A stretch of 64,000 nucleotides of DNA, taken from contig NC_059476.1 in assembly GCF_018139145.2 (NCBI RefSeq), positions 14,625,001-14,689,000 of the forward strand, in the 5' to 3' direction. Below the pieces are notes generated by a model. The model ran no database searches. It had not been told where the DNA came from and worked only from the letters and a program-made list of their open reading frames with translations. The stretch comes from Gymnogyps californianus. Its lineage: Eukaryota; Chordata; Aves; Accipitriformes; Cathartidae. This document shows positions 50,101 to 62,751 of the stretch, one piece after another. Position 1 is the stretch's first letter. Each line of letters opens with the position of its first letter. The position numbers and the translations under genes were made by a program.

Positions 50101-51291
50101 ACAGGTCCTTATTTCTTTTCTTGCCTTATTGTAAACCTAAGAAAAAAAAGTCCTCATTTTATCTGGGTTAGTTCTCACCTGCAGAATTTCACCACTGATT
50201 TGGGTATTGATTTCATATTTCTTGGCTTGCAAAGGCTGATCTCTCAGGTCCAAAATAAAGTTGGGCAGAAACTTTGCTCTTCAAAAGAGGTTTTGTCTTA
50301 AATTCTATTTGAATGTAAGGAGAACTTCCACCTGTCCAAGATAATGTGACTTTCCAGGTAGCAGCAAAATCTACTACCTTTGAAAAACTGGACTGTTTTC
50401 GTAAGATGCAAGAGAAATGTGAAAGCCAGAGCGTTTGATTCTCTGAGCTCTGGGAAGTACATCTCCTGTGGCTCTAGTTCATGTCCCTGGAGAGGGGATG
50501 TACCTCAGCTTTCTGCTTAATTTTTGTCCTGCTGTTCTTAAGTTTGTCAAAAAGCCTTAATATTACCAGAGACCTTTGCATTCAAACAGAAGAACTGAAT
50601 TCTGCAGCTGTACTGAAATAGTATCAATTACATGATTTTGGAAAACCTCTAATACTTTACAAATGAATCTGGTTTTGAGGAGCCAACTTAATTATGTCAC
50701 GTGCTCTTGTCTAAACTGGCAAGAAGTCCATGAGCATCAGTAGAGTTACACTGACAGAAGACCCGCAGTGGAGCAAAGCGCCTTGGCGGGCGCTCAGCAT
50801 GGACCATTCTCGGCAAAAGCAAGCACCATGCACTCGGTTCCTACACCTCCAAAGGGTGCACAGGACTGCTGAGCCTCAGTGCTGCCATGCCATGATCCAC
50901 TTCCCTGCAGGTCTTGCAGCTTTTTAAAACTAACTGGAGCTTTGCTGCTATTTGCTGGTGGCTTCCCATCACCGGCAGCTCCTTCTCTGGCAACTTCAGA
51001 TGCTATTTAGCTACGTAGCAAAGTGCTGTGTATAAATGCAGTGTTTGATAGCTGCCAGCAGTACCAATATGATGGTCTGAGAGCAAATGTTTGTGTAAGT
51101 TATTTTATTTTCATTTGCTTTTAGTTGCTTGGTAGAAGCAGGGACCACCAATGCAGCGATGCATGGGGAATGTGTCTGCACACTTGAACTGTTTGATGGC
51201 CTCTGCTAGCTCTGCCCAGTGCTTGTATTTCTCTTTCTCTCCCTCTGTGCTGCTCAGTAGTCATGTCTGTTGTATGTGTCTGTAATTTTCA

Positions 51292-51297
51292 AATAAA
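51292..51297 (+). terminator. SH3PXD2A: Probable distal poly(A) signal of SH3PXD2A (AATAAA)
   Basis: AATAAA is preceded by a TGT-rich stretch (CATGTCTGTTGTATGTGTCT) with TGTA elements and is followed by GTACTGTAAGTAGGG. Its distance from the stop codon fits the multi-kilobase 3' UTR of mammalian TKS5. Which signal is used cannot be decided without transcript data. Confidence 0.5.
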
Positions 51298-51744
51298 GTA
51301 CTGTAAGTAGGGCCGGATCCAGAAGCCCCCACAGTCAGTTGACTTTGGGTTGGGATGTAGGTTGCTGTTGCTGCTTTTCCTCCTCCATTCTTAGACCCAA
51401 CTTGGAGCAAAGCACAGATGTCTGTAAAAAGTCACCTATAACTCTACTTTGGGGTGTCAGTTTTGTGGGGTGTGCATGCATTGCCAAGGGTGGAACGAGG
51501 GGATCTTTTTTCTTGGGTGCCCTCACACCAGGGCTAGGGCTCCGCAGCGATTCCTGGAGCAAAAGCTGTGCTGCACCGCGTGCGGACCTGACTGGCGTAG
51601 GCAGAACAAATTAGTTTCTCCCATTTTATAATGTCAGGGCTGGGCTGGTCCCATCAACAATGTTCTTCATTTGTTCTTGCATCAAGGTAGCATTGATTCT
51701 AGTTGGAGAGTGCAATTTTTTTGTTTTGTTTGGTTTTTGTAATG

Positions 51745-51750
51745 AATAAA
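51745..51750 (+). terminator. SH3PXD2A: Alternative distal poly(A) signal (AATAAA)
   Basis: AATAAA follows a T/G-rich run (TTGTTTTGTTTGGTTTTTGT) and precedes TTTGGTTTAAAGC. It is an equally good candidate for the end of the transcript, about 450 bp after the previous signal. Confidence 0.45.
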
Positions 51751-52242
51751 TTTGGTTTAAAGCTTCACACTGGCGTTTTACAGACCTGTTCTTGTCAGCA
51801 TAAGCCACTACTGTCCTGAGTTGAGACTCCTGTTTGTTACTGAATCAAAATAATGGGAATTATGTTGATAATTTGGAAAGAAATGAGAGGCACTATATTG
51901 GCAGGGGAGAGATAGATAAAATATGAGGAAAAAGATGTTTCTAATAAGGCCATAAATTATTGGGTCTGACACTGCAGGTGCTTTCTCTGTATAGATGGTT
52001 TTAATACTTTACTGCTCTGTGTTAGGATTTTTCATTATTGAGAAAAGTTCAGTTTTCTTCACTCTGTGATATACTATGACAATCTGTATCCTGAAGGCAA
52101 TGATCCACCAAAGGAAGACAAACATGGCTTACGTGTTTGTTGTAGTTAAGGCGGTTTGTGTGTCTGGGAGTTTGCATACACCAAGGTTTGGGTGATGGAG
52201 CGGGCAAGAGTGGCTGTTCCAGGTCGGCCCGCATTGGCCCTC

Positions 52243-52280
52243 TGTGAAACAACCCTGTGCTTGTGAAACAACCCTGTGCT
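52243..52280. repeat. 19-bp perfect tandem duplication
   Basis: TGTGAAACAACCCTGTGCT occurs twice in direct succession without mismatch, a recent local duplication. Confidence 0.9.
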
Positions 52281-52618
52281 AGTGGCACTTCTGGGAATAT
52301 GTTGGGTTTAGTGATCTTTCACTGATGCTCAGGGTTATTTGGTTACATTGGACCTGTCTTTCTTGGTGCCTGCTTGGTGGAGGAGAAAAACAGAGAGGAG
52401 AGAATCACTTGGCACTGTAGGAGAATTTTTAAAATATAACATTTAATATTAAAAGAAATATTTCAGGCTTCTCCAGATATTCCCCTTCAAAGCTGTGTTA
52501 GTGACTCTGTATTTGATGTCTGAAATTTAAGCAACATGGCAGCTTTCTCTGTGCAAACAGTTCTTCTGTGGTTTGAGAGCTTGTTCCTGAACTGCTTCTG
52601 GGTCGCCAGGGAGGTAGT

Positions 52619-52637
52619 AATAAATAAATAAATAAAA
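52619..52637. repeat. (AATA)n short tandem repeat
   Basis: Four TAAA/AATA units follow GTAGTAAT. The AATAAA hexamers inside it are a by-product of the repeat and weak evidence for poly(A) use. Confidence 0.8.
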
Positions 52638-55600
52638 TCCCATCATCACCCTTGGGGTTTAATCTCGGGGGCATCGAATTCTGTTCTGACTCTGGGTTGC
52701 CCTGAGCATCCAGATTCGGTTTGTTTCCATCCCCTAGAAGCAGGACAGAAGAGAATGGTGCAGTCACTGGAACTTAGCCTGTAACAATTAGTAAACTGGA
52801 ACAAATGAAAAAGGAGTTAAAAATAAATCTTTTTAAAAAAATGAAATATTTCAGTGAATAGCTGACTTAACTATTTCCTGTCTTGGATTTTCGGGGGGGG
52901 GTGGCAGTTATAATTGTTTCCAGCCTCTAGGAGGAATTTCTCTGCAGCATGCTGAATAGGCTTGCTGAAAAGACTTGCTCATTACTTATGATGAGTTCAA
53001 ACCTGGAGTATTGCAAAAGCAAAGTGTGTGTAGCATTACAATGACTTTTTTGTACTGAGGGTCCAAACTGAGTATTGTGGGGTCAGTAGTGTACAGAGTA
53101 GGTGCCTTTCTGCTGTCTGGCTAACTTCACGTTACATCAGTGCTGTTTCTTTATTGCAGATTTAATTGCAGACAGCAGTGCTCATTACTCTGCTTGCGAT
53201 GTTTGGGGAGAATCAAGCAGATGAGCCTCCTCAGTTAAGACTCAATGTCAAATTTCATGTGAGGAGAAGTCTTGCCAGCAGTTTGATTGCTGCTTAGGCT
53301 GAAGTTCAGATGCAGATAGCTCAAGGTGGGTGTTGAAAGCAGCTCAGCTGGATGTGTACATCTGTAGCTGTTTTCAGAGCTGTTAATTAGCCCAAATTGT
53401 CTCTGGAAATGATGGGTAGTCAGTTACTGGGAGCCTAAACCTGTTGTTGAATGAATGCTGAAATCTGTTTGAGCAGTTGTGCTCCCCTCTGTTAGCAGAG
53501 CAATTGCATGTGTCTGGACTGGAAACTCCTGTGGGTTTTGCTGTCCCACAGTTGTATTTGACAAAAAAAATAGATCGATCCAGGCCTGGTCTAAGTGAGG
53601 TTTTGCAGTGGGTTTCCTGGGTGGTTGGTGTTCGTAATGTGACCTTGAATATTAGATGATGTTGTCATTTCTGTGTTGATGTTGCGCTCCATTTTCTAGT
53701 GGTTAGGTGGTGGGAATGTACCTGGTGGGAGCTTGGGAGAGTATGTCGGTGACCAGAGATAGAGAAATGTGGGGCTGGTCTTAGTGTGTGTGGTCAAGTT
53801 GGTGACACTCTTTTTGTCTTTGTTTGTTTGTTTTCTTTTCAACATGGGAACCATTCTGTCTGTTCTGCTTGGGAAAAGGTCTAGAAGTTGGTGTGGTTTC
53901 TGTTGCAGTATATATGAGAAGGAATAACTGAGAGCTTTTTTTTTTTTCTTTTTAAGAGAGTTTATGGGCAGGAATCCATTCAGTTTGTTTTGGGTTGTGA
54001 GGTAAGCAAAGAGAGGAAGAAAATGAATCTGGGGAAACCCTTTTTTGTGGTAACAGCTTTGGACCATATTTTCTTGTGGCCTGTGATCCAGCTTCACTGA
54101 AGGTAGTGGAGTGAATATTGTTCATCATGCAGATGTTAGAGCTTTTGGGCAATTATTGATTCTTTCAGAGCTGACAGGTATTTTGACATTCATGGCGTCA
54201 CTCTTTAATGTACCTATAGCAACTGTGAGCTAGAGACAGAAGTAGTAACTGCAGCCTCATGCATTGTCCAATTTTTGTTTAATGAACTTGAGATGGTGAC
54301 CAGTTAGATAAAACTGTTTGTACAGTGAACAGCTCCTGCAAGAGTCCACATGTGCTTGGATCTCTGAGATGCTTTCCTAGAAAAGGAAGTCACGTGCCTG
54401 ATAGAAAATTTTGCCTTTCTCAGTCATCCCAGTAAAATTGAAACCCAGAAAAATGACATTTTTTGCACTTAACAGTACCTTTTGCCATTGATGGCAAGAG
54501 TTATCGTTAATGAGGGGTCAGATGCCCCAATCTATCTGAACTGGCACAAAACAGAAGACCTTTTTGTGAATGGTCCCTGCGTCTGCATGTAAACATGGTA
54601 GATTTGATGCAGATTAGAGTACTAGTTAACAAAGATGAGTAACTTCTCTATGGGCCAACACAAAAGATGCATTGTCAGTGGGGAAAACATAGCGCTCCTT
54701 TTTACCGAGTGACCCTGTGGAAATGTCCCTCAAGCTTTAGCACAGATCAGCTAGGGACCTGTGATGATTTAGCTGATACGTACGGTACTGTGGGCCTGGT
54801 TCTGTGACTGGGACAATAGAAGTGTGTCTCTGTCCCAGTGAGAATTAATGAAATTATCATAGCACAGTGTTTTCATTTTCTCTGGATAATGACGGGGGTG
54901 TGAAACAGTTGCGCAAAGCATTATCTTCCCCCTAATCCAGACTTGCAGCCTTTACTTTAGTGCCCAGTCCAGAACTGGTTCAGAGCTGTCCTCATGGTTA
55001 TGTCGTAGGCCAAGTGCAGTAAATGGGGGGAGTTGAATATCGCCAGATCAGCCTGTGTCTGCTGATGTCACAGGCATGGGTGACTGGGTCAGGGTTTTGC
55101 TGCCCTGTATGGGACAGGGGCTGCACACGGGGGGGCTGCCCTCTGCTCCGTGACTGCCAAACAGCCACGTGCCATGCCCGAGTGCTTGCTCAGAGAACTG
55201 CAAAACAATGTAAAGCAATTGAGGTTTGGGGTTTTTCCCTAGAGCAGCACATTCTGAAGCAGTGAAGTAAAAAATGTTTGGGGGGATTTTAATCATGTCT
55301 GTGCCTGTAAAGGTGAAAACTCTGCATGGGTGTCTCAACAGGGAATGAGAAACACAAATTGTCTCGAGCAGTTGTGCATGTGAAGACGCAGAGCAAAAAC
55401 TTCAGATTGCTGTGCTTAAAAGTAGATCTTGGCATTTCTCTTTAGGCATTTATTAGAGCTGGTGTTATCTTGGAATTGAACAACATTTAATAATGGTTAA
55501 TTAAGACTGCTCAAAAACTCCTGGAGGAAAAGAAAAGACAAATTGAGTTCTGGACACTCGTAGAGGAGGGAGTTGCAATACATGTAAAATATTGCCGGGT

Positions 55601-56647
55601 GCTTTATGAATTTAATTTTTCTCCTAGGACTGTCACAGATCCTTGTGACTGTATCCTGGCCCACACAAGTGCTGTGGCACAGCAACTGGGTAGTGACACC
55701 TCTCTGCAAAAGTTCATAGCCATGCATCTGTGATGGGCATGTGTGTACTGGAAAAGATGAGCCTAAAAAGGGCCTGGAGTAAACTGCGCTTGATAAGAGC
55801 TCCTGATTTGCATATTCCAGGTATGCTGAAATAACTTGCATTTAGGCAACTTCAGCTCCTTCCAGGCATCTGCCATTACACACCCTGACAGCACGCAGGT
55901 GCTGCAGTCTGCCAAGTTTTGGAGGGTGGCAAATGCTAGTGGAAGGGGAAATTCAGGATGCACACTGTCACTGCCCTTCCTGTTCTTCAGCCATGCCCGA
56001 AGTCAGAGCTCTGCTGGGCCAAAGCAGGATCAGACCCTTGGCACAGAGTTTGCCGTGTCCCACAGGGCCGAGCTCAGCTCTGCCAAGCGCTTTGAGTGAT
56101 GTTCGCTGGCACCGTGTGCTGTTGCACAGCGATGATGCTCTCCTCTCCGTATGCGCAGGACCTGGGGAGGTTGTGAGGGACTGCCAGAGTTTGAGGGCTG
56201 TTTTCTCAGAGTTATTACAAATTCTTGCAATGTGAACCTCTAATGTTTTCAAAGACTCAGGCAGAAAGGACTTGCTAAACAGACTGTACCTGTCATCTCC
56301 CAGTTCATCAATTGCTTGGACCAAAGGTGGTGCTAAATCTGATCTTTGTCTGTAATATTTATATTTTGTTGGACTTTTTTTTTAAGTGTTTGATAAAACA
56401 GATGCAGTGTCCTTCTTACATGAGAAATTTAGTCCCAGCTTGGGACACGGCAAAACTCACTGGACCTTCAGGGTCCAGAATTGTTGCTTGTTAACATTTG
56501 AGCAGGCTTGCAGTGTTCTGGGGGGAGGTGGGAAAAGGGTACTCTATCTTCAAATGCTTGCAGATTGTAAGAATTGACTTGTGATTTTTTTTTTGTTTGT
56601 TTGTTTGTTGGTATTTTGTTTACATTGCCTCTTATGCCCTAAGGAAA

Positions 56648-56653
56648 AATAAA
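56648..56653 (+). terminator. Isolated AATAAA, role unclear
   Basis: AATAAA in the context GGAAAAATAAATTTTTGTCC is followed by a T-rich stretch. It would end a 12-kb 3' UTR for SH3PXD2A, which is longer than expected, so I rate it low. Confidence 0.2.
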
Positions 56654-58189
56654 TTTTTGTCCTTTTTAATTGTGATCCAGTTGATTTATTTTGTTTTTTT
56701 CAATTTTTTCAGTACTGTTTTAATTCCACTTATGTTTGTCAAACCATTGAATTTAGCTTTCCCAGAATAACTTACAACTTATGTGTACATGCAATTGCAA
56801 ATTTCAGTTTAGGCTTAAATGGATAAAGGAGCTTCTCTCATCCCCTGGCCCTGAGTTGTTATTGTATGCTGTATTTTTGTCTCTTTTCTAATCCACAAAG
56901 TTTTATGGACTGCTCACCTCTGCCCTCAAACATGAAGATCTTTTCTCTGTGTTGAGCAAGGTCTTAAGGTTTAAAATACTCTGTCAGGATGTTTTTTGGA
57001 GAGGGATGTGGCATCAGATCCAAAATAAGAAGAAAAGCATCCCTTTATGTGAGTGGCCCTTTGGTTCTGTGATAAAAGGGTTGCTCTGCAAGTGGGGATG
57101 AGCCCTTAACCCCCCTGTGTGCAGGCTGCAGAGCAGGCGGTGCTTGAACACAGGATATCGAGCTCTGATCCTGCAAGGTTGCTGGGCCCTGCTGACTCCT
57201 CTTCCCCAGCTTTGAAGGTTGGAGGCCCCAGATAGCTCAACAAGTAGTTCTTTGCTGTGTGAAGCAGCAGACAGGTAAAACTAAAGAGTTTCTCCTAAAG
57301 AATCCCTGCTCCTTATGTGGGACATCTCTTGGGGATGCAGAAGGCAGTGGATTAGGGGATATAATGGGGGACTGCAGTGTAATAGGGGATGTAATAGTAG
57401 AAAGGAAAAGAGGTTGTTTTCTAGCACTTCAGTTCCCAGCTCAGCTATAGGAGCCCTCTGTGAAGTGTTTTCCACTTCCTTATTGTCTGTTAGCAGTTTG
57501 CAAATCTGTAGGTAAAAGGGGTCATGCCTAGTGCCTGGCTGCCACCTTGGAAAGCAGGACTGCAGAGGGGTGTTGGTCCTCCCCAACTTTTTGTTCCTGC
57601 AACAGAGAATGACCTTGCATGAATGCATCCCTCATTTTAGCATGGGGCTATGCCTTCACCATGTGCTGTAGCACTTCACAAACATCCTGTGGAGAAATGA
57701 GTCTCACTCAGGCCCTGAGATAAGCCAGCTCTCATCAGAGGCACAGCGTTTGCTAACAGCGCCTATGAGATGTTCCTCCATGCTGGCACGTAGGTGGATG
57801 GTGCATGAGGAGTTCTGTTTGGGCACCGCAGCTCTCTGAAGGATGCCAGGAATTAGATCTGAGGCAGCACACAGTCCTAGGCATTTTAAGGCACGAACTT
57901 AGTGACGAGTGTGCCTGGGAACTGTGCCCCCCCCCTTCCCCTGTGTGTAGAGTGAGCCAGCCAACTTAGGGTTGAAAGGGTTTTTCTGGACTGGTGCAAT
58001 TACCATATACTAATGTATCCTCTTGTATATTGTAACCCACAGTTACTTGCTCCCTTCGTTCCCAGTTTTTCTCCGAGAGCCACTACCAGACCTGTGCTGC
58101 GCTCAGACTAAATTCTTCTGGTCCTACTTATGTGTATTTGTGAAAAGGAGTAAAATCAACCTTAGGAGAGGGGGGAAAGAAAGAAGGGG

Positions 58190-58420
58190 GGGGGGGAAGA
58201 GGCGCCGTGCCGTGCCGGGTATGGAGCACCAGGTGGCGATGCTGGACCAGCTCTGCCGCTCCTGGACCACTTGCGGAGCATCTTGCCTCCCTCCTTCCTC
58301 CAACTCCTCCTCGCCCCGCCCCGGGGCTCTGCCGCAGTGGTGGTGGGATGCCTTGTCGCTGGGGAACGTCTGTGCTGCGCCATGGTTGGTCTTGGTGGAG
58401 AATAGCTTGGGAGCGATGCT
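58190..58420. promoter_or_regulatory. Small CpG-rich block in the intergenic region
   Basis: By hand I count about 15 CpG dinucleotides in roughly 215 bp, against a strongly CpG-poor surround, in sequence that is visibly GC-rich (GGCGCCGTGCCGTGCCGGG, CTCGCCCCGCCCCGGGG). It directly follows an 11-G run. It could be a small CpG island with promoter or enhancer activity, for example for an unannotated non-coding transcript. A 208-codon open frame runs across it but shows no recognisable domain. Confidence 0.4.
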
Positions 58421-60039
58421 GAAACTGCAGATCTGGTTTGGATTTGCTGAGCTGATGGTGATGGCCTGGGGAGGGAAGCCAGGGCAGGATGACTCCAGCA
58501 ATGCTCAGCAGATGAGGATGCAAAGCTCACTGGGGCTGTTGCACATGGCAGCTGCAGGAGGGAATGAACAGGCTGGGGCTGTCAGAGGGGAAACACAGGG
58601 GTACCTGCCCTGGTCCCTCTTGCTGATGCCAGGGGAGGGGAGGATCTGAGTTTGGCCCAGAGCATTAGCACTTCACTTGTCCTAGTATGTGGTATTGGTG
58701 TGGCAGGGCTCAGCACATCTGGCAGGGGCTGTCTGGCAGGTCAGTGTCCCCAGTTTCAGAGGCAGTCTGTGTTGTGCAGCTCTATCCCTTGCTCCTGAGG
58801 GGACAAGGCAGCTTCCCATGGCTGGGCTGTGGCTGGAGAGGGCTTTCCAGACCCACTAGAGGTCATCCTGTCCCTGGGAAAGCAGGAGCTGGGCACAGCT
58901 CTTGGAGCGCAGCACAGATGTGTACAGACTTGCCTTGTCCCAACAGCTAAGAGCTCCTCAGGGTGGTGTTGGAGAAAGCTGAGTTGTAGAAGTGGTTTTG
59001 CTTTACCCAGCCTGGAAAGTTTTAGGCTACTGGGGAGCTGTTAAGAGTGGAATAGCTTCAGCTGGAGAGGCTGAGGACACCTCTTCTGGGATGTCCCTGT
59101 CCCTTGGCAGATGGAGCACCCACACTGAGGAAGAAGATGCCAACTCAAATATGTCCTGTGTCAAGAGAGAGTGATCTAGCCAGTCTCTCATCTGCTGAAT
59201 AGTTAAACAAAAGGATGAGGAGGAAATCTCACATGGCTGTGTTGTAGGTGTGCTCCTGAGCAGATCCCTGCAGCAGAGGAGCCATTGGGTTTTGGGGAAA
59301 CTGGCATCACTCTGGAGAATCCAAATCCCCTTTGGGTCCCTGTGTCCTTTGCTACATGCTGAGGAAGCATCTGCATCTTGCCTCAGCATCTCCCTTGGCC
59401 AGACTACAGCTTGTCAGTGGGCCTTCTCAACATGTTGGTCAGTTCAGGTCTAGGATCCTCCTGTCAGGTGTTGGACTGTCATATCTCTGCAGAGCTGAGG
59501 GGACACTGGGCTATTTTGCTACTGCTCTGCCTCATCTTGAGCCACCTCACCTGGCCCCTACCAGGCGGAGCAGCATGGTCCTGGGTTTCCTCACAGCACG
59601 CTTTCTCTTTCTTGTGCTGGTGGAGGGCTTCTTTTGCAGTTACAGGCACTCAGGAGAGACTGTGCAAACAAGGCAATGAGAGTAAAGAAGCTGTGGCTTC
59701 TCTCTGGGGAGGATGTGAAGAGGCTCGGGAGTGTGGGGCTTAAGCTTGCAGGAATGCGGTTAGCCCTCACTTTTACTTTTGTGGTTTCCTTTATTCCTTA
59801 CGTGTGTATCGGGTCTTTCAGGGGGCTATTCATTATCCAGCGCTCAGCACCCCCTCATCCTCAAGCGCTGAAGGAAAGCCTGAGCTCTCTCCACCCAGCT
59901 CCCCCCAAGGAAGAGGCTCTCAAGCCGCTGTTGCTCTTACCTCAGCCTCTCGCCACTGCACTGCCCATCGTGTTTTGCCATGCTTGTGGAAGTAGGAGAT
60001 ACTCAGTCGCCCATGCTGCTGCAGGATGCCTAAATCAAC

Positions 60040-60045
60040 TTTATT
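60040..60045 (-). terminator. NEURL1: Probable poly(A) signal of NEURL1
   Basis: TTTATT on the plus strand reads AATAAA on the minus strand, in the context GTGTGAATAAAGTTGATTTAG. It is the best-formed signal downstream of the NEURL1 stop. Another AATAAA on the minus strand at 61623-61618 could give a shorter form. Confidence 0.55.
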
Positions 60046-61617
60046 CACACAGTTATCCAATTTTTCACAATGAGTTATTCTTCTCTTTAAACAGAACACA
60101 AAACGTCTTAAAGTAAAGCAATGAAATGCAAATGACACAAGAACACGGAGGTACGTGGGAACCTACACCAGTCAAACAAAACAAAAGGTTAGGATTGTTG
60201 TTACTGTTACTGCTTTTGCTGTTGTTGCTTTTTTTTCCTCAGTGGAGAGAGCCTTGCTCTCCTCTTCCCTGCTCACAACCAGAAGCTAGCTGATGCCAGG
60301 AGCAGGACTTAACCTCAATTTTTGAGCTCGGATGCTGGGGGAGCTTTCAGCTTCTGCTAACTCCTAGAGTTTGGTCCACAGTAAAACAAACACAGTTATA
60401 TATTAAAACACTCTGAATTCAAAAGGTGAAAAGGGAATTCACACCACTGCACTGGTACCCATGGATGGAGTTTCTTGAAAAATAAAATGTACCCCTTGGA
60501 TTGCCCTGCGCAGAGGGGAACCGGTCCTACTGGTGTGGTGAAGGCTCGGGAGGCTGCTTATTGCACGTTTCCCCACATCCACTATTTTATCGACACCTTC
60601 CTACCTCTTGGGTTCTCCCTTCTGAAATCTTTGCATTGGAGCTGGTATAACTACTGAAACAGGCTCCCTGTGTCTGCCGGTCATGGCTCTGTCCTCGGGC
60701 AAGCTGGAGGCTGGCTGCATGCCTGCAGACCAGCCGTGCTTCTGGCATGGCTGCTGTGATTTCCCCCAGACTCGTGCCAACCTGGCTGCCTCCTACTCCT
60801 CAGTGAGGGTGTCTGGGTACAGGAGCCATGATGCTCCAGGGCTTTTGACAGCTGGCCTGGAGGGCAGGGCTGGGTTAGGGGTGTACATGAGAGGTATGCA
60901 AAGAAATAACATAAATCCCTGTAACCAGAATATCAACGTTCAAGTTAGTACTGCCTGCTGGGGCAGGCTGGGGGTAGCTGCAGACCCCCGTGGTAGGCTG
61001 CAGTGATGGTGGCGCCTTTAGAGAAAGGCTTTACAATGCGCTCTCCAGCTAGTAGCCTCTTTTTTCATTTCCTCGAGAGGACAGGGTGAGGACATATTTT
61101 CCAGGCACTCTTGGGAGCAGTCTCTGCGAGTGCTCCTTCACCCACCTGCTGCTGGGCAGGGCATGATGCCCACTGCAGCGAGCAACTGTGTATATTAAAT
61201 GCTTTTATCCCTATGCCATGCTGTTCCCCCATATCCTATCAGCAGCCATGTGCTGGGGCGCAGGAAAAGGCTCAGTAGGAGGGGTGCAACTCTATGGCCT
61301 TCCCTGGCCTGGCCTGGTGGGCAACATGGCAGGGTGAACGCCACTGCTGCTGCACCCCAGCCCTGATCACCCCTCAGGGTCTAGACACTGTCTCTACCTC
61401 CCACACGGCCCTGGAAGGCCGCAGGATGGGGCTGGAGGGGAGACAGGCAGCTCCTGCTGCTGCAGAGCCACCCTGCCTGGGCCCAAGGGCTGGCAGCCCT
61501 GGGCCAGGCAAGCGGCCATGGCAGAGCAGCAGTTGTCATGGCGACCATGGGGGCTGCCATTGCAGGTGCCCACCATGGGGACAGCGGGGTTCCCAACCGG
61601 GGTAGGAGGGAAGGGGA

Positions 61618-61623
61618 TTTATT
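61618..61623 (-). terminator. NEURL1: Alternative proximal poly(A) signal of NEURL1
   Basis: The palindromic-like stretch GGTTTATTTAAATAAATCC on the minus strand contains AATAAA about 1.1 kb after the stop codon. Its use would shorten the 3' UTR. Confidence 0.35.
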
Positions 61624-62751
61624 TAAATAAACCAAAGCAAACCAAACCCCTCAAGCTATTTTTTTTCTTTCCTTTCTTCGTAACATGTAAGGACAGCCAT
61701 GTCCTGCCAGCGGGCTGGCTGTGAAGGGCTGAGTACCGCCTGGCTGGTTTTGTCTTAAAGCACAGTGATAAAGTTACCAGTAAATGAAACCCGCAGACAT
61801 GTGGGTTTATACATTCTTCCCCAGTGGGGTTGGGGTTTTTGTTTCTTTTTTTTTCTTTTATTTTCTCCCTCACAAGTGCTGTCTGGATGCTAGGGGGAGG
61901 AAAGGGGGCAGAGATGCTGCTGAATCCCTCGTGCTGCGTGGAGACCCCACGCAAATTGGTGGTGGTGGGGTTGGAGAGCCACTTGTCATGCAACGGGATG
62001 GTGAGAGGAGGTGGCTGGATGCTGCTGGGAGGGAGCAAGGCCAGTGCTAGTGTTGGCTGCCAAACCCACCATGAATGCCTCTGCCGGGGAACAGCGAGTG
62101 AAGAGTGGGGGACAGCCCTCAAGGGGTTGCTGTGGGGCTGCTCTTCTGCCTGCGGACATGGGGTGGGTTTTGCTTCACAAATCCTGGGTCCTTTTCTGCA
62201 CTGGCCCTAGCCTTTCCACTGTGAATGCGCTCACTGCACCTCCCTCGCTGGGTCAAAGCTTGCCTCGCTCCGTCCTTTCTAAGGGGCTTCCTACGGTCAG
62301 GCTGGTTGTACATGGGAACATGTTGCTTGTTTCTCCTCTTCTGCTAAGCTGTCCTCTGCACGCGGGGTGTCTCCAGAAGATGTGTAGCACTGAACCTTCT
62401 ACTGCTTGCTGTCCCTGCTAAATATTGGAGACTCCCCTCTGCTGTGCATGGTGTAGAAAAGGGATGATTGCACCAGCTGGGTTTTTTTGAGATAAAGTTT
62501 AAAATCCACAAGGGAGAGTAGTCCATCGCAACTTCCCTGACACACTGGAGTTCAGCCCCAGGGCTTGCTTGGAGGGTAGAAGAAGAGCAGCGTCTAAGCT
62601 TGTCTCATCTGTTGTCCATGGAAGAGGGGATCAGGGTGGTGGTGGGTGATGGTTTTTGAATCTCCTGAATGATGAATAGAGACCAAGACCTGTGTTGTTT
62701 CACAGCCTCCTCCCCACCCGCCCAGTCCCCACCACAGCATCTGCTGCTGCT

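Larger units (their letters stand above)
44686..51310 (+). other. SH3PXD2A: SH3PXD2A 3' UTR (probable extent)
   Basis: No further exon follows the TAA at 44683-44685. The region continues as non-coding sequence with AT-rich stretches, T-runs (45189-45207, 46231-46247) and several poly(A) signals. The mammalian TKS5 mRNA also has a 3' UTR of several kilobases, so an end near the AATAAA at 51292 (about 6.6 kb) is plausible; a second signal at 51745 could add about 450 bp. A GC-richer island lies at about 47400-47960. Open frames here, including those of 100-135 codons, show no domains and overlap on both strands, so I do not call them genes. Confidence 0.65.
51760..60015. other. Intergenic region between the convergent genes
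   Basis: I see no coding exon with recognisable homology on either strand. It holds a 19-bp tandem duplication (52243-52280), an (AATA)n stretch near 52619-52637, a further AATAAA at 56648-56653, a G-run (58186-58196) and a CpG-rich block (58190-58420). Part of it could belong to an extended 3' UTR of either gene. Confidence 0.6.
60016..62751 (-). other. NEURL1: NEURL1 3' UTR (probable extent)
   Basis: The region follows the NEURL1 stop codon on the minus strand and runs to the AATAAA at 60045-60040. About 2.7 kb is compatible with the mammalian transcript. It is GC-richer near 61.3-61.6 kb. Open frames within it, including one of 167 codons on the minus strand, have low-complexity content and no domain, so I do not call them genes. 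Confidence 0.6.

Noticed and set aside
58023..58649. 208-codon plus-strand open frame as a protein-coding gene
   Set aside because: No domain or family is recognisable, the opposite strand is also open over the same GC-rich stretch, and no splice or start context supports it. I kept it only as part of a CpG-block finding.
61619..62122. 167-codon minus-strand open frame downstream of NEURL1
   Set aside because: It lies within the 3' UTR, is rich in low-complexity Pro, Lys and Asn stretches, and has no recognisable domain.
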